Source: Evansella tamaricis
Lineage (GTDB): Bacteria > Bacillota > Bacilli > Bacillales > Salisediminibacteriaceae
Reading direction: 5' to 3'
Length of the DNA stretch: 36,291 bases
NCBI RefSeq assembly: GCF_019042215.1
Contig: NZ_JAHQCS010000144.1
Coordinates: 1 to 36,291 of the forward strand
The stretch's first letter is position 1; every line of letters starts with the position of its first letter. This document shows, one piece after another, positions 23,767 through 34,269 of the stretch. The notes beneath the pieces were generated by a model. The model did not search any database and was not told the DNA's origin. It saw only the letters and a program-made list of their open reading frames with translations. Both the position numbers and the translations under genes were made by a program.

Positions 23767-24720
23767 ATGGAATTAGATATATCGCTCGACTCATTACCTG
23801 CATATGAAGCACTGGCAAGTAAAGTACGTTTGGCTGTCTTGCAGCATTTGACTACACGTCCCATGAATATCAGAGAACTGGCAGAAGCAGTCGGGCTCAG
23901 CAGTGCCATCATGACGATGCACATTAAAAAGCTAGAAAAAGCTGGATTGATCAAAACGGAATTGGTCCCGGGAAAAGCAGGTATGCAAAAGCTTTGTGTC
24001 CTGGACGTTGATGAAATTGAAATCAAATTTCCAATGAAACAGAAAAGCTTTACCGAATACCACCAGACAGAACTTTCTGTTGGGCATTATACGGATTTTT
24101 ACGTTGAACCCACATGTGGATTGGCCACACTGGAAAAAATCGTCGGTGAATTTGATGAACCACGATATTTTTTGAACCCAGAAAGGGTAAATGCTAAAAT
24201 TCTATGGTTCAGCAAAGGGCATGTTGAATATAAACTTCCTAATTTCATCAGCCCGAACCAGAAGCCGAAGGAATTGGAAATATCCTTAGAGTTATCTTCT
24301 GAAGCCCCTTTTACCAATGAGGATTGGCCATCAGATATTTCTTTTTATTTAAACAATGTCTGCCTTGGAAAATGGACCAGTCCAGGAGACTTTGGTGATC
24401 AAAAAGGGAAATTTACTCCAGAGTGGTGGCCACAAATCATCAACCAATACGGTCTATTGAAATTCATTCGAATTACCACGAATGGAACATTTATTGATGG
24501 TACGAAAATTTCAGATGTCACCATAAATGACATTCAAATCCGCGAAAAACTTTGGACTTTTCGAGTAGCAGTGGATGATGATGCTGAAAATATCGGTGGA
24601 GTTACCATTTTTGGTTCCGGTTTCGGAAACTATAACCAAGATATTCTGTTCCGGCTTTTTTATACGAAAGATTCAAAAAGGCCCGATGTCATTCCAAAAA
24701 AATCAACAAAAATGCCATAA
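23767..24720 (+). CDS. ArsR-like winged-helix regulator with C-terminal beta-rich domain
   Basis: 317 aa. Residues about 8-80 are an ArsR-type winged helix (SKVRLAVLQHLTTRPMNIRELAEAVGLSSAIMTMHIKKLEKAGLIKTE). There is no metal-binding Cys box. Residues about 95-305 are beta-rich with many Trp, Gly and Asn residues (LGKWTSPGDFGDQKGKF, TIFGSGFGNYNQDI) and look like a jelly-roll or carbohydrate-binding fold. That domain could sense a sugar. It sits between the GH27 gene and the convergent GH51 gene, so control of arabinosidase expression is a reasonable inference. It ends in a terminator that overlaps its stop codon. Confidence 0.82.
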   Translation: MELDISLDSLPAYEALASKVRLAVLQHLTTRPMNIRELAEAVGLSSAIMTMHIKKLEKAGLIKTELVPGKAGMQKLCVLDVDEIEIKFPMKQKSFTEYHQTELSVGHYTDFYVEPTCGLATLEKIVGEFDEPRYFLNPERVNAKILWFSKGHVEYKLPNFISPNQKPKELEISLELSSEAPFTNEDWPSDISFYLNNVCLGKWTSPGDFGDQKGKFTPEWWPQIINQYGLLKFIRITTNGTFIDGTKISDVTINDIQIREKLWTFRVAVDDDAENIGGVTIFGSGFGNYNQDILFRLFYTKDSKRPDVIPKKSTKMP

Positions 24721-24749
24721 AAGAGTTTATCCCCTTTTATGGCATTTTT
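24711..24749. terminator. Bidirectional intrinsic terminator
   Basis: The arms AATGCCATAAAAG and CTTTTATGGCATT surround a ten-base loop. A T-run follows on the plus strand and an A-run precedes it, so it can serve both the ArsR-like gene and the convergent GH51 gene. The regulator's TAA lies inside the left arm. Confidence 0.88.
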
Positions 24750-24795
24750 ATTTATGTTTCATATAGAAGGAAGGTTTTCCTCGCCTGACCAAATA

Positions 24796-26952
<2,157 letters not shown>

Positions 26953-27846
26953 TTGGATATTAACAAGGCATACAAAGTATTAGATATATCTCCAAAAGCA
27001 ACAATAGAGGAAGTTGAGGAACGCTTTTATTTATGGAACCGGAGATATAAAAGCCAGCTCGACAGAAATATTCAACAGAATCTGATTAATATAAATGAAA
27101 TAACGGAAGCATACAAAATGATAATCGAACATTTGGATCAAGAATCCGTCCAATCAACCGACGGCAATTCTCCGAAAAGTCCCCTTAAAGAGAAAATGGA
27201 CCATATTCTGTATTACCATAAGTTCCATATCATTGCAGGAATCATTGGTTTCATTTTGTTGATAGCAATCATTACTTCATCCATCAATGCCTGGCAGGAT
27301 AGAAGGTATTTGGAAAGTCTGCCCCCTGCTGATTTAAGTATTACTTTCTATGGAGAATTCCGTGGTATACGTATGGAAACATTGGAGGAGAATATACTGG
27401 ATCTTTTTCCAGAGTGGCAACGGGTAACCGTCAACCTCATTACTTCTCCCATTGAAGTTACCAATGAATTTAATATAGGGGAACAGCAAAGAAGTGCAAT
27501 CGACCTTATGCAAGATACCTCCGATCTTTATATTACGGATTTTTACCATTTTGATGTTTTGATGGAGCAGGGACTTTTTTCCCCTTTCTCTCCTATTGAA
27601 GACTTTTTGGAGGATCATCTGGAAGAAGAAAAACGGTTGTATAGAATGGGACAGACGGACCAGGAAACTGATAAAGAAATTATAGGTATTGATATAACCT
27701 CCCACGAGATTTTTGCAAATACAGAGGTTACACCAATAAATAAGAACATCATCGCGCTTCACACAAGATCAGAGGACACAGAGAACGCTCTACGGTTTGT
27801 GAAAAAAATAATAGAAGACTTCGCACAGGAAAATGAAGATCTTTAA
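26953..27846 (+). CDS. Membrane protein with degenerate J-like domain
   Basis: 297 aa. Residues 1-62 read like a DnaJ J domain (AYKVLDISPKATIEEVEERFY, then ININEITEAYKMI), but the HPD tripeptide that stimulates DnaK is missing: the loop has KSQLDRN instead. A single membrane span follows at about 92-113, and the last 180 residues are a soluble domain, probably outside, with strands such as ADLSITFYGEF and KNIIALHTRS. It starts with TTG after AGGAG. It stands alone between abfA and a defence-type gene. DnaK activation is unlikely; the function is unknown. Confidence 0.75.
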   Translation: MDINKAYKVLDISPKATIEEVEERFYLWNRRYKSQLDRNIQQNLININEITEAYKMIIEHLDQESVQSTDGNSPKSPLKEKMDHILYYHKFHIIAGIIGFILLIAIITSSINAWQDRRYLESLPPADLSITFYGEFRGIRMETLEENILDLFPEWQRVTVNLITSPIEVTNEFNIGEQQRSAIDLMQDTSDLYITDFYHFDVLMEQGLFSPFSPIEDFLEDHLEEEKRLYRMGQTDQETDKEIIGIDITSHEIFANTEVTPINKNIIALHTRSEDTENALRFVKKIIEDFAQENEDL

Positions 27847-28026
27847 AAAGAAGAAGAGTACAAGTTTATTCTTAAAACGCATGGAAGCTGAACGTTGTTT
27901 CCGTATCCGTTCGGCTTAGAGGCCATGAATTTCTTTACTAATCAAAAACCATTCCTACTTTCCACCTAAATTAATATACTTAGAAAATGGTGCTCGTATT
28001 GCCATTGATAGAGCGACATCCGCTCC

Positions 28027-29835
28027 TTATGATGAAGTGGATGTCGCAGCAGTTGTTGTTTCCATATCCCAAGCCTTCAGACTAAGCTCCACCAATAACT
28101 TTTGCCTGTCCTCGATGCTGATAGAATTCCATTCATCATACGTCCGAAGACCGATTCCAGCGCGGTTAATTTTTGTATTAACCCCCACTTGTGGGATGCT
28201 TGAGATCGCTTTTGTGATCATAAAACTGCTTTTTTCATACTCATTCCGTTTATGGTCATAGGCACCGTTGGAAATGGACGAATTAATGGATTTTTCCAAC
28301 AAGGTTAGGTTCCCCAGTTTCTTCACATAATCTTGATATTCTTCTCCTTTATCGAACGCAACTTTCACATCCGCGGAAGGGTTTTGCGGAAGTATGTGTT
28401 CCAGCTCCACATCTTTATTGATATAGGTAGCTAAGCTATTATAATAAGACGTGCTGCCCCAAGCCTTTTCGTCCAAGGACTGAGAAATCTTTGCCAGAAT
28501 ATAGCGAATCCGATACTGTTGAATGCTCGTCTGATTTAACATGGACAAATGATAAACGAAGTTGTCCTTTTTCTTATTTTTCTCGTCCACGATATACTTT
28601 TTGATGAACTCGTCCAAGCCTTGCTCGTCCTTTACCAAAAGGAGATCCGTCGCCCATTTCGCAAATTTCTTCTCGAACGTTTTCGTCGGCTCCCGTGTGA
28701 TGGTGTAACAGAAAAACAAGTTTTCGATTTGCCACGCCAATTTTTCTAAGAGATCATTGGGCAGTTTTCTTGCTGCCAATAAAAGAATTAAGTGCTGCCT
28801 AGCTGCCCCACTAAAATAGCGCAGATTATCTAAATATCGGTTATTCGTTCCGTCAGGGTTTTTCCCTGATACATACTGACCATAGGCTTTCACATTTTGT
28901 TTCAGCAATTCCACAAACCCAAAGGAATCAGATTTGTAATTACACTTGTGCTCGTTGTTTAGAAACCACTCATAAATTCGTTCCTCGGTTATCTCCTCAA
29001 CTCCATAATTCCCCATGATGAAGTAACGGAGGAACCGCAGTGGTTTTTCCTTTCGCTCCTCCAATTCTTGAACAATTTCCTTCCATTTCACTTTCAACTT
29101 ACTGAATTCCTCTGGCCTCACGTGCATGAACATTAAGTTTTTCAGTAAGTCCATGGAATTTAACCCCACACCCCGGTCATTGATTGTTTCAAAAATCTTG
29201 AGTGCTTGGGCAACACTCATCGTCTGCACCCGGATGACTTTCACTTTATTCACTAAGTATCCGAAGAACTCCCTTACGGATTTTTCGTCATCCCCGTAGT
29301 TTTGTGCTAGATATTCTTTCGTGTACGTATAGGCGTTAATAATATTGATTACGGACTTAGAATGGCTCACGATAGTGGAGACATCCTCTCGTTTTCCTAG
29401 TTTATCTAAAATGCCATCACTCTCTTCGTACTGCAATAACAGCTTCATTTTTTCCACCGCATTACCTGTGAAATCAATGCTCGAATTCATGACATAATTG
29501 TTAATTCCGGAAGTATCACCCGCTGGATTAATTTCGCGGATCCGATCCCTAAGAGCACAGAGAATAACGATGATCGTCGTGAGCCGTTGCTGTCCATCGA
29601 TCACTTCTAAGACGCTGGATTCATTTTTATTTTTCGATTCGCAGACGACGATGCTTCCAATAAAGTAATCCCCTTCATCGATCTTCGGAAACTCCCCTTT
29701 CGCTTCCATAATATCTTCAAGAAGCCGGTTCACTTGCTCCTGCTGCCAGACGTATTCCCGCTGATAGTTAGGAACAATATAATAGTCGTTCAGTAGTTTA
29801 TGAATAGCTAGATCTTCTGACTGTATCGTATTCAC
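28027..29835 (-). CDS. DUF262/DUF1524 protein (GmrSD-like, candidate type IV restriction/defence)
   Basis: 602 aa single-chain protein combining both GmrSD parts. The N-terminal DUF262 domain (ParB/nucleotidase-like) has QREYVW at 25-30 and DGQQRLTT at 80-87. The C-terminal DUF1524 HNH-type nuclease is at about 476-545, with LEHILPQ (H480), LGNLTLLE and the later basic NEYEKS stretch. Such fusions include modification-dependent restriction enzymes that cut glucosylated or otherwise modified phage DNA. It starts with GTG after AAGGGGG. No partner methylase or other defence gene is beside it, so it appears to act alone. Confidence 0.9.
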   Translation of the reverse strand: MNTIQSEDLAIHKLLNDYYIVPNYQREYVWQQEQVNRLLEDIMEAKGEFPKIDEGDYFIGSIVVCESKNKNESSVLEVIDGQQRLTTIIVILCALRDRIREINPAGDTSGINNYVMNSSIDFTGNAVEKMKLLLQYEESDGILDKLGKREDVSTIVSHSKSVINIINAYTYTKEYLAQNYGDDEKSVREFFGYLVNKVKVIRVQTMSVAQALKIFETINDRGVGLNSMDLLKNLMFMHVRPEEFSKLKVKWKEIVQELEERKEKPLRFLRYFIMGNYGVEEITEERIYEWFLNNEHKCNYKSDSFGFVELLKQNVKAYGQYVSGKNPDGTNNRYLDNLRYFSGAARQHLILLLAARKLPNDLLEKLAWQIENLFFCYTITREPTKTFEKKFAKWATDLLLVKDEQGLDEFIKKYIVDEKNKKKDNFVYHLSMLNQTSIQQYRIRYILAKISQSLDEKAWGSTSYYNSLATYINKDVELEHILPQNPSADVKVAFDKGEEYQDYVKKLGNLTLLEKSINSSISNGAYDHKRNEYEKSSFMITKAISSIPQVGVNTKINRAGIGLRTYDEWNSISIEDRQKLLVELSLKAWDMETTTAATSTSS

Positions 29836-30213
29836 TTTCTGTATCCCCCTTGAAAAATAGTGTGGATGGGGTTGTAACGTGGTCCGCTACCATTACCTCA
29901 ACCACTTTCATCGATTGTAGTTATTCTTATTGTAGCTATTTCGACAGATTTAATAAAGGACTAACCTAGGGCCGGACTTTCTTTCACCAACGACAAACAT
30001 TTACTTTCCGTAATATTCTTCCTAACAAAACCTTTACATTCCTTTCATTGACTTAGGAGGGAACTCATTTTAATATAAAGCTAGCCTTTATGATAACCTT
30101 TTTGCAGTTAAAATGGATTTCATCATTAAAGTACAGCACACTATTTTTCACACTTACATAAAGAAAAAAATTAGGAACCCTCTTAATGTGAGGGTGTTTT
30201 GGAGGTAAATCAA
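29836..30213. other. 378-base divergent intergenic region
   Basis: No gene. A hairpin ACCCTC / GAGGGT followed by GTTTT (30177-30199) lies immediately before the ribosome binding site of the phosphatase gene and could attenuate or insulate it. Confidence 0.5.
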
Positions 30214-30642
30214 ATGACAAAAAAGAATTATCATGAACTATTGAAAGACCGTATTTATATTGGTGGGGCAGATGATGTGGAAGATATCCTCCAAAATGAA
30301 GAAGTGGATGTAATCTACGATTTACGGGCGGAAGTACCGGAACAAGGGACTGTTGTTAACCGGGTTCATTCTCCCATTGTTGATGATGCAGACAGTCAGG
30401 ACGAACCTATAAAAAAATCAGTAGACTCCATTGTGAAGTCATATAACGAAGGGAAAAAGATTTATTTCCATTGCCAGGGCGGAAGTAATCGAACAGGTAC
30501 AGTGGCAGTGGGTACTTTACTGGAGTTGGGACTTGCCAAAACCATTGAAGAAGCGGAAGACATGGCTAAACAAGTACGCCCAAAAATCAATGTAAAACCT
30601 GAAATGAAAGATGCCCTAAAGCGTGTGTATCCAAAATCTTAA
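30214..30642 (+). CDS. CX5R dual-specificity-type protein phosphatase
   Basis: 142 aa from the ATG at 30214, chosen because TTGGAGG ends eight bases upstream; a TTG five codons earlier would overlap that binding site. The P-loop HCQGGSNRTG carries C87 and R93, the signature of cysteine-based phosphatases. An upstream strand-loop with Asp residues (VDDADSQDEP) may supply the general acid. The small size and RIYIGGADD start fit bacterial dual-specificity-like phosphatases. It is monocistronic and the substrate is unknown. Confidence 0.87.
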   Translation: MTKKNYHELLKDRIYIGGADDVEDILQNEEVDVIYDLRAEVPEQGTVVNRVHSPIVDDADSQDEPIKKSVDSIVKSYNEGKKIYFHCQGGSNRTGTVAVGTLLELGLAKTIEEAEDMAKQVRPKINVKPEMKDALKRVYPKS

Positions 30643-30690
30643 ACTCCCCGCCACTCAACTGCTATTGTAAGATGGTTGAAGTGGGGGAGT
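30643..30690. other. Large hairpin after the phosphatase gene
   Basis: ACTCCCCGCCACTCAAC pairs with GTTGAAGTGGGGGAGT apart from small bulges, with a loop of about 15 bases. It starts at the base after the stop codon. It could be the phosphatase terminator, though no T-run follows, or the end hairpin of a lost IS200/IS605-type element. The remaining bases to 30892 hold no convincing gene. Confidence 0.55.
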
Positions 30691-30892
30691 CCTTCTGCGG
30701 GAAACGATAAAGTGAATGAAAAACAAGAAGAACCATTCTTCCTTAGTCAATATGAGGCACTTGCCGTGGAATTGGGCTGGTGTTTTCATTTGACTACCAA
30801 TATACTAGTGCAAATTCTCAGTCTGATGATGGATATCCATCCTGTTCACGTTCACGATCGAGCAACACCACTACTTTAGTTATTTTCCCAGC

Positions 30893-31549
30893 CTACACTT
30901 TTTCGCTCAGGACAACGTATGGGTAGAGGGTTTCGGTAGCGTCTTTGCCTAATTTCCTTACCATCCAATTCCCTTCCTTTAATTCGATATCGCCGTTTTC
31001 AAGGATAGATTCCACTCCTAAGGGAATCATGGATAAAGCATCTTTTTCATTATTACTAACCACGACATGCCCTTTATAACAACCGGCCAAGATTGGGTCC
31101 ACTTTATTTCTAATGTGAAAAATATAGAGGGGTTCTTTAACATATTTACCTGTGCCAATGATGCCTTCAAGTCGTCTTTCGAATTGCTCCAACGTCATCC
31201 TCACCGGCCCATCCAGATCAACTAGCCATTCATCCTCCAGCTGATCACCTAAGTAATGATCAATGTGTTTCACATAGCCATCTTCAAATTCGATGGATAT
31301 AAGACAACTGGGGTGATCGGTTGCGTATATATCGGAAGTTTTATATTCATAGTTTCTGAAGTCAAACTCCTCAATTAGACCGTTGAGTTTCTCCATTTTT
31401 TTAGCAGTCAATTTCCACTCATGGATGCCTAATTTGGAAACATACTCAAAACCATTCCATTTCACTTCCCCGTCAGAGAAGACTTCCACTTTATAGATGG
31501 GGCAGGAACCATAGCATGCCGTTCGTTCGAAAGTTATCTTTTTTATCAT
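30893..31549 (-). CDS. DUF6438-like protein
   Basis: 218 aa. The N-terminal half (about residues 1-120) has the ITFERTACYGSCPIYKVEVFSDGEV motif and the strand pattern of DUF6438, a beta-rich domain of unknown function with a CxxxC-like pair (C10 and C14). The C-terminal half is unrecognised. I start at the ATG 31547-31549 because AGAGGAG lies just upstream; the reading 15 residues longer would span the binding site. It is probably co-transcribed with the gene 49 bases upstream. No function assigned. Confidence 0.75.
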   Translation of the reverse strand: MIKKITFERTACYGSCPIYKVEVFSDGEVKWNGFEYVSKLGIHEWKLTAKKMEKLNGLIEEFDFRNYEYKTSDIYATDHPSCLISIEFEDGYVKHIDHYLGDQLEDEWLVDLDGPVRMTLEQFERRLEGIIGTGKYVKEPLYIFHIRNKVDPILAGCYKGHVVVSNNEKDALSMIPLGVESILENGDIELKEGNWMVRKLGKDATETLYPYVVLSEKV

Positions 31550-31598
31550 CTGATTCTCCTCTTTTCCCAATGTTAGATGGTAGTTGATTCGCATGGGA

Positions 31599-32174
31599 TT
31601 ACCTTTTATAACTTCGATTGGGATGTTCCCCGTCTAACGCATCGTCCTTGTCCGGGAAAAATTCAAGCTCCGTATCTGGATCTGAATCTGAATCTGGATC
31701 CACCTCTTTGGAATTAGCGGTGTTCACAATCTCTGAATAATAATGATAATAATCCGTTATTTCCGTTAACTCTGTGATTTCATAGTAGAGCTTCTTTTTC
31801 CCCCGGGCCGCAATGACGATCGGATTCCCTTTAAATAGAAGTGATTCGCTAATGAATTCTGCATCGTTGACGAAATACCCTCCATTGTCCTTTTCGTTGA
31901 AACTCACGGTGTAGGAATCTAACCATTCTGCCACCTCATGCAGGTCGTAGGTGGTAGGAAACATCAGCGAGATCATGATAGTCCTATCTTTTAGCTCCAT
32001 CAGGTTCACAAAAATATCTTGAAACTGGATGGCCTGACATTTGAAATCTTCGTAGTTCATCTCATACCCTTTCATAAAACAGTACTCATAGTAGTCGTCA
32101 AACTCACGCAAATGCTCTTCTAACTTGTCGTTCTGCTTTTGCCTTCTCATCTCAGAAATATTGATTACTTTCAT
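31599..32174 (-). CDS. Hypothetical acidic protein (191 aa)
   Basis: Not recognised. Soluble protein starting MKVINISEMRRQKQND, with a helical N-terminus and an acidic low-complexity tail (DPDSDSDPDTELEFF). I chose the ATG at 32172-32174, which has AAAAAGGAGG eight bases upstream; the 37-residue longer reading runs through a tandem GGGATAA repeat and is not credible. It is followed at 49 bases by the DUF6438-like gene on the same strand, so the two may form an operon. Confidence 0.7.
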   Translation of the reverse strand: MKVINISEMRRQKQNDKLEEHLREFDDYYEYCFMKGYEMNYEDFKCQAIQFQDIFVNLMELKDRTIMISLMFPTTYDLHEVAEWLDSYTVSFNEKDNGGYFVNDAEFISESLLFKGNPIVIAARGKKKLYYEITELTEITDYYHYYSEIVNTANSKEVDPDSDSDPDTELEFFPDKDDALDGEHPNRSYKR

Positions 32175-32187
32175 ATAAAACCTCCTT

Positions 32188-32226
32188 TTTGGGATAAGGG
32201 ATAAGGGATAAATGAAAAGGGATAAG
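32188..32226. repeat. Short tandem GGGATAA repeat
   Basis: GGGATAA is repeated three times in tandem, with a fourth copy after ATGAAAAG, just upstream of the 191-aa gene's ribosome binding site. Confidence 0.8.
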
Positions 32227-32380
32227 GTCAGACGGTGAATTGACGTTTTGTATGAAGTCGACTTTTTCGTTGTGGGGGCTGACACCGTGTGATCTTAGTT
32301 ACATTCATAGAATAACAGGGGAATTTGACAGCGTCTTGTCAGCAAACATACGTTTCAGAAAAATATTTTTTTGAGAAATA

Positions 32381-32555
32381 AGAAAAACACAAGCGCCTAG
32401 GTCACGGGCGAAAGTCACTGGAAGGACTTTGACAGAAGCCGCTTTTTGGCTTCCTTGTGCTCCTGCGATTACTCGTCGCAAGGCAGCAGGGATGCAACTC
32501 AAGTAGTAGCCTGCCTGAAGTGATCCGAGCCCGTAGGCGCTGGAGCTAGACAATA
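32381..32555. repeat. MITE-like interspersed repeat, copy 1
   Basis: It runs from AAAAACACAAGCGCCTAGG to CCCGTAGGCGCTGGAGC and TAGACAATAAG. The terminal AGCGCCTA / TAGGCGCT are inverted repeats. The GC-rich interior has no ORF with a binding site. This layout is familiar from dispersed Bacillus intergenic repeats. Confidence 0.7.
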
Positions 32556-32693
32556 AGAAAAGCGCAAGCGCCTTTGGTCACGAGCGTAGGGCAGTGCCTC
32601 TTCCTCTACAAGCATCGCTTTGAAGAGTATCCGTCCATCGTGCAGAACGCCACGTTCTGTGGCATGCCCGATATTAGGACGCCAAGGCGCAAG
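32556..32693. repeat. MITE-like interspersed repeat, copy 2
   Basis: It runs from AGAAAAGCGCAAGCGCC to GCCAAGGCGCAAG and abuts copy 1. Ends are inverted (GCGCCTTTGG / CCAAGGCGC). It differs internally from copy 1, so two related elements lie back to back. The rest of the gap, 32175-32851, holds no gene. Confidence 0.65.
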
Positions 32694-32851
32694 TTTATAT
32701 TTAATAAGCTATTCTTTTTAGCTCCATTTCCCTTTTCATTCAAAGGATAATGGAAAAATTTATGGTATGATCAAGTATGAAATAAATAAGTTTTTGAAAT
32801 CACGCACTTAGAAAGGGAGAGTTAATAAAAAGTTATAAAGGATGTGTTGTA

Positions 32852-33034
32852 ATGAAAACTAATAAAGTTAGAAATCTAATAATAGGTATTATGTTACTTT
32901 TCACGGTATCTATTGTTACGATTATTAGCTATAAAGGATATGTACATTCGATTGATAGTTGTATAGAGAATAATAGAAATGTGACTGAAAACCATTTTGG
33001 AATTTTTTCATGGACTGTATCTTGTGAACAGTAA
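32852..33034 (+). CDS. Small exported or membrane protein (60 aa)
   Basis: Unrecognised. One hydrophobic segment (about residues 8-27, LIIGIMLLFTVSIVTIISY) is followed by a polar tail with two Cys residues (DSCIENN, TVSCEQ) that could form a disulphide outside. AAAGGATG precedes the ATG. It is the first of three small plus-strand genes separated by array-type repeats, the mirror image of the left array. Confidence 0.6.
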   Translation: MKTNKVRNLIIGIMLLFTVSIVTIISYKGYVHSIDSCIENNRNVTENHFGIFSWTVSCEQ

Positions 33035-33063
33035 TCTTTCAATAACAGGAGCATTAAATAATA

Positions 33064-33110
33064 GGCTTTCGCTGCCGTTGTGGTATTAACGGGGAGTTAT
33101 GTTCAATAAC
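33064..33110. repeat. Array repeat, plus-strand orientation
   Basis: GGCTTTCGCTGCCGTTG, then TGGTATTAACGGGGAG and ATGTTCAATAAC. This matches the reverse complement of the left-array units (for example 2601-2628 and 4387-4410), downstream of a plus-strand gene, so repeat orientation follows gene orientation. Confidence 0.65.
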
Positions 33111-33136
33111 CAAAAAATTTTATTGGGGGGAAATTT

Positions 33137-33499
33137 ATGAGAAAGGCCGTAATCATTTTTGTCTTTGTTATAGCCTTAGTTGCTTGCAATCAAGAAAACA
33201 AAAAGGTTGAAACTCCTTCAAACACAAAAGCAAATGTAACTGTAAAACAGGAAGAAACAACTCCAAATTATAATAATGTCTTTATCTATGAGGTTACAGA
33301 AACAAGCATTCTTATTGCTCCACCTGCTACTGACCCAGAGGCTTCCTATCCTGTTTTCGAAATATTCATTGACCAAGATACGAAAATAGAAGGTAGTAAA
33401 GATAAATTCGACGAATTAACAGAGGACGATGATGTTAAGGTATGGGTCAGACGAAAAGGTGAAGGTAAAGAGTTTGCAAAGAAAATTGTTGTTAAATAG
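33137..33499 (+). CDS. DUF3221-like lipoprotein (120 aa)
   Basis: Lipoprotein signal ending ALVAC, giving lipidation at Cys17, then a Lys/Thr-rich linker and a small beta domain (about 50-120) with FEIFIDQDTKIEG and DDVKVWVRRKGEGKEFAKKI. That pattern resembles DUF3221/YobA-type lipoproteins of unknown function. GGGGGG precedes the ATG. It stands alone, after an array-type repeat. Confidence 0.72.
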   Translation: MRKAVIIFVFVIALVACNQENKKVETPSNTKANVTVKQEETTPNYNNVFIYEVTETSILIAPPATDPEASYPVFEIFIDQDTKIEGSKDKFDELTEDDDVKVWVRRKGEGKEFAKKIVVK

Positions 33500-33804
33500 T
33501 AGTTGTTATTTCATTAAAGGGTAGCTTATGTATAGTATCTATTCCAAACATTCATTTGGTGCACCTTTTCTCTTTTTCACATGTAAGCGTAGTTTAGTGG
33601 TAAAGGACTTGACTTGGAGCCTCTGCGTGTATGATCTGTTTTGAAAGACTGAAGCCATTGTTTCATCAGACATGGGAGCCTATTATACCGCCCTTCCAAG
33701 TAAGCCCTTTCGTTGTTAACTTGAAATCCTCAATAAGAAACGGACCAGATTGTGCAACAAAACAATTGGTTAAATATGATTATTTTGAATGAGGAGGGGT
33801 CATT
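33500..33804. other. 305-base gap
   Basis: No gene. A stretch at about 33588-33606 (GTAGTTTAGTGGTAAA) resembles a tRNA-Gly D-arm, but the rest of a tRNA is absent. The remainder is unremarkable. Confidence 0.5.
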
Positions 33805-34140
33805 ATGTGGTTTATTAAGGAATACTTTTTGGGGTATTTGTTTATTATGATTGCGGCCCAAGGATATTCTTGGTATTATCTTTCGGGTGATATTTACCCT
33901 TTATGGTTTTTCGTAATATTTGCTATCGTAGGATTATTTTTATTAGTTCATAAAAATAGTAAAAAAGTACCTGACAATAAAAAGAGTAAAGTCATTCTCT
34001 TCGATGTTGTATATATTACTCTTGTTTCTTTACTCGTAAGTATTCCCTCGCCGTTTTTAGCGTGGGTTATAGCTGCATTTCTTCCTCTTTTCATTATTCA
34101 ATATGCGTTTAAACCTTTAGGTAATAATGATAGAGTATAG
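33805..34140 (+). CDS. Small multi-span membrane protein (111 aa)
   Basis: Unrecognised. About four hydrophobic segments, with a basic loop (KNSKKVPDNKKSK) between the second and third. GAGGAGGGG lies close before the ATG. It is the third small plus-strand gene here and has an array-type repeat about 35 bases past its stop. No function is proposed. Confidence 0.7.
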   Translation: MWFIKEYFLGYLFIMIAAQGYSWYYLSGDIYPLWFFVIFAIVGLFLLVHKNSKKVPDNKKSKVILFDVVYITLVSLLVSIPSPFLAWVIAAFLPLFIIQYAFKPLGNNDRV

Positions 34141-34175
34141 AATCATTTGTTATGGCACCTTAAAAATAAAATTAA

Positions 34176-34207
34176 GCTTATTCCATTAACGGTATGCGTT
34201 AGTAAAA
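34176..34207. repeat. Array-type repeat
   Basis: GCTTATTCCATTAACGG then GCGTTAGTAAAA. It follows the small membrane gene and keeps the CTTATT and CGTTAG half-sites of the family. Confidence 0.55.
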
Positions 34208-34269
34208 TTTCGAGTTAAAAAGTTGTAGCTCATTTTTGTATCTATGAACTGGAAAATGGTGTTAAACAA

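Noticed and set aside
30676-30879. 67-codon plus-strand reading after the phosphatase
   Set aside because: It starts inside the large hairpin and lacks a binding site; the amino-acid pattern is not protein-like.
33582-33640. tRNA-Gly-like stretch (GTAGTTTAGTGGTAAA)
   Set aside because: Only the D-arm resembles a tRNA; no matching acceptor stem, anticodon arm or TTCGA arm follows.
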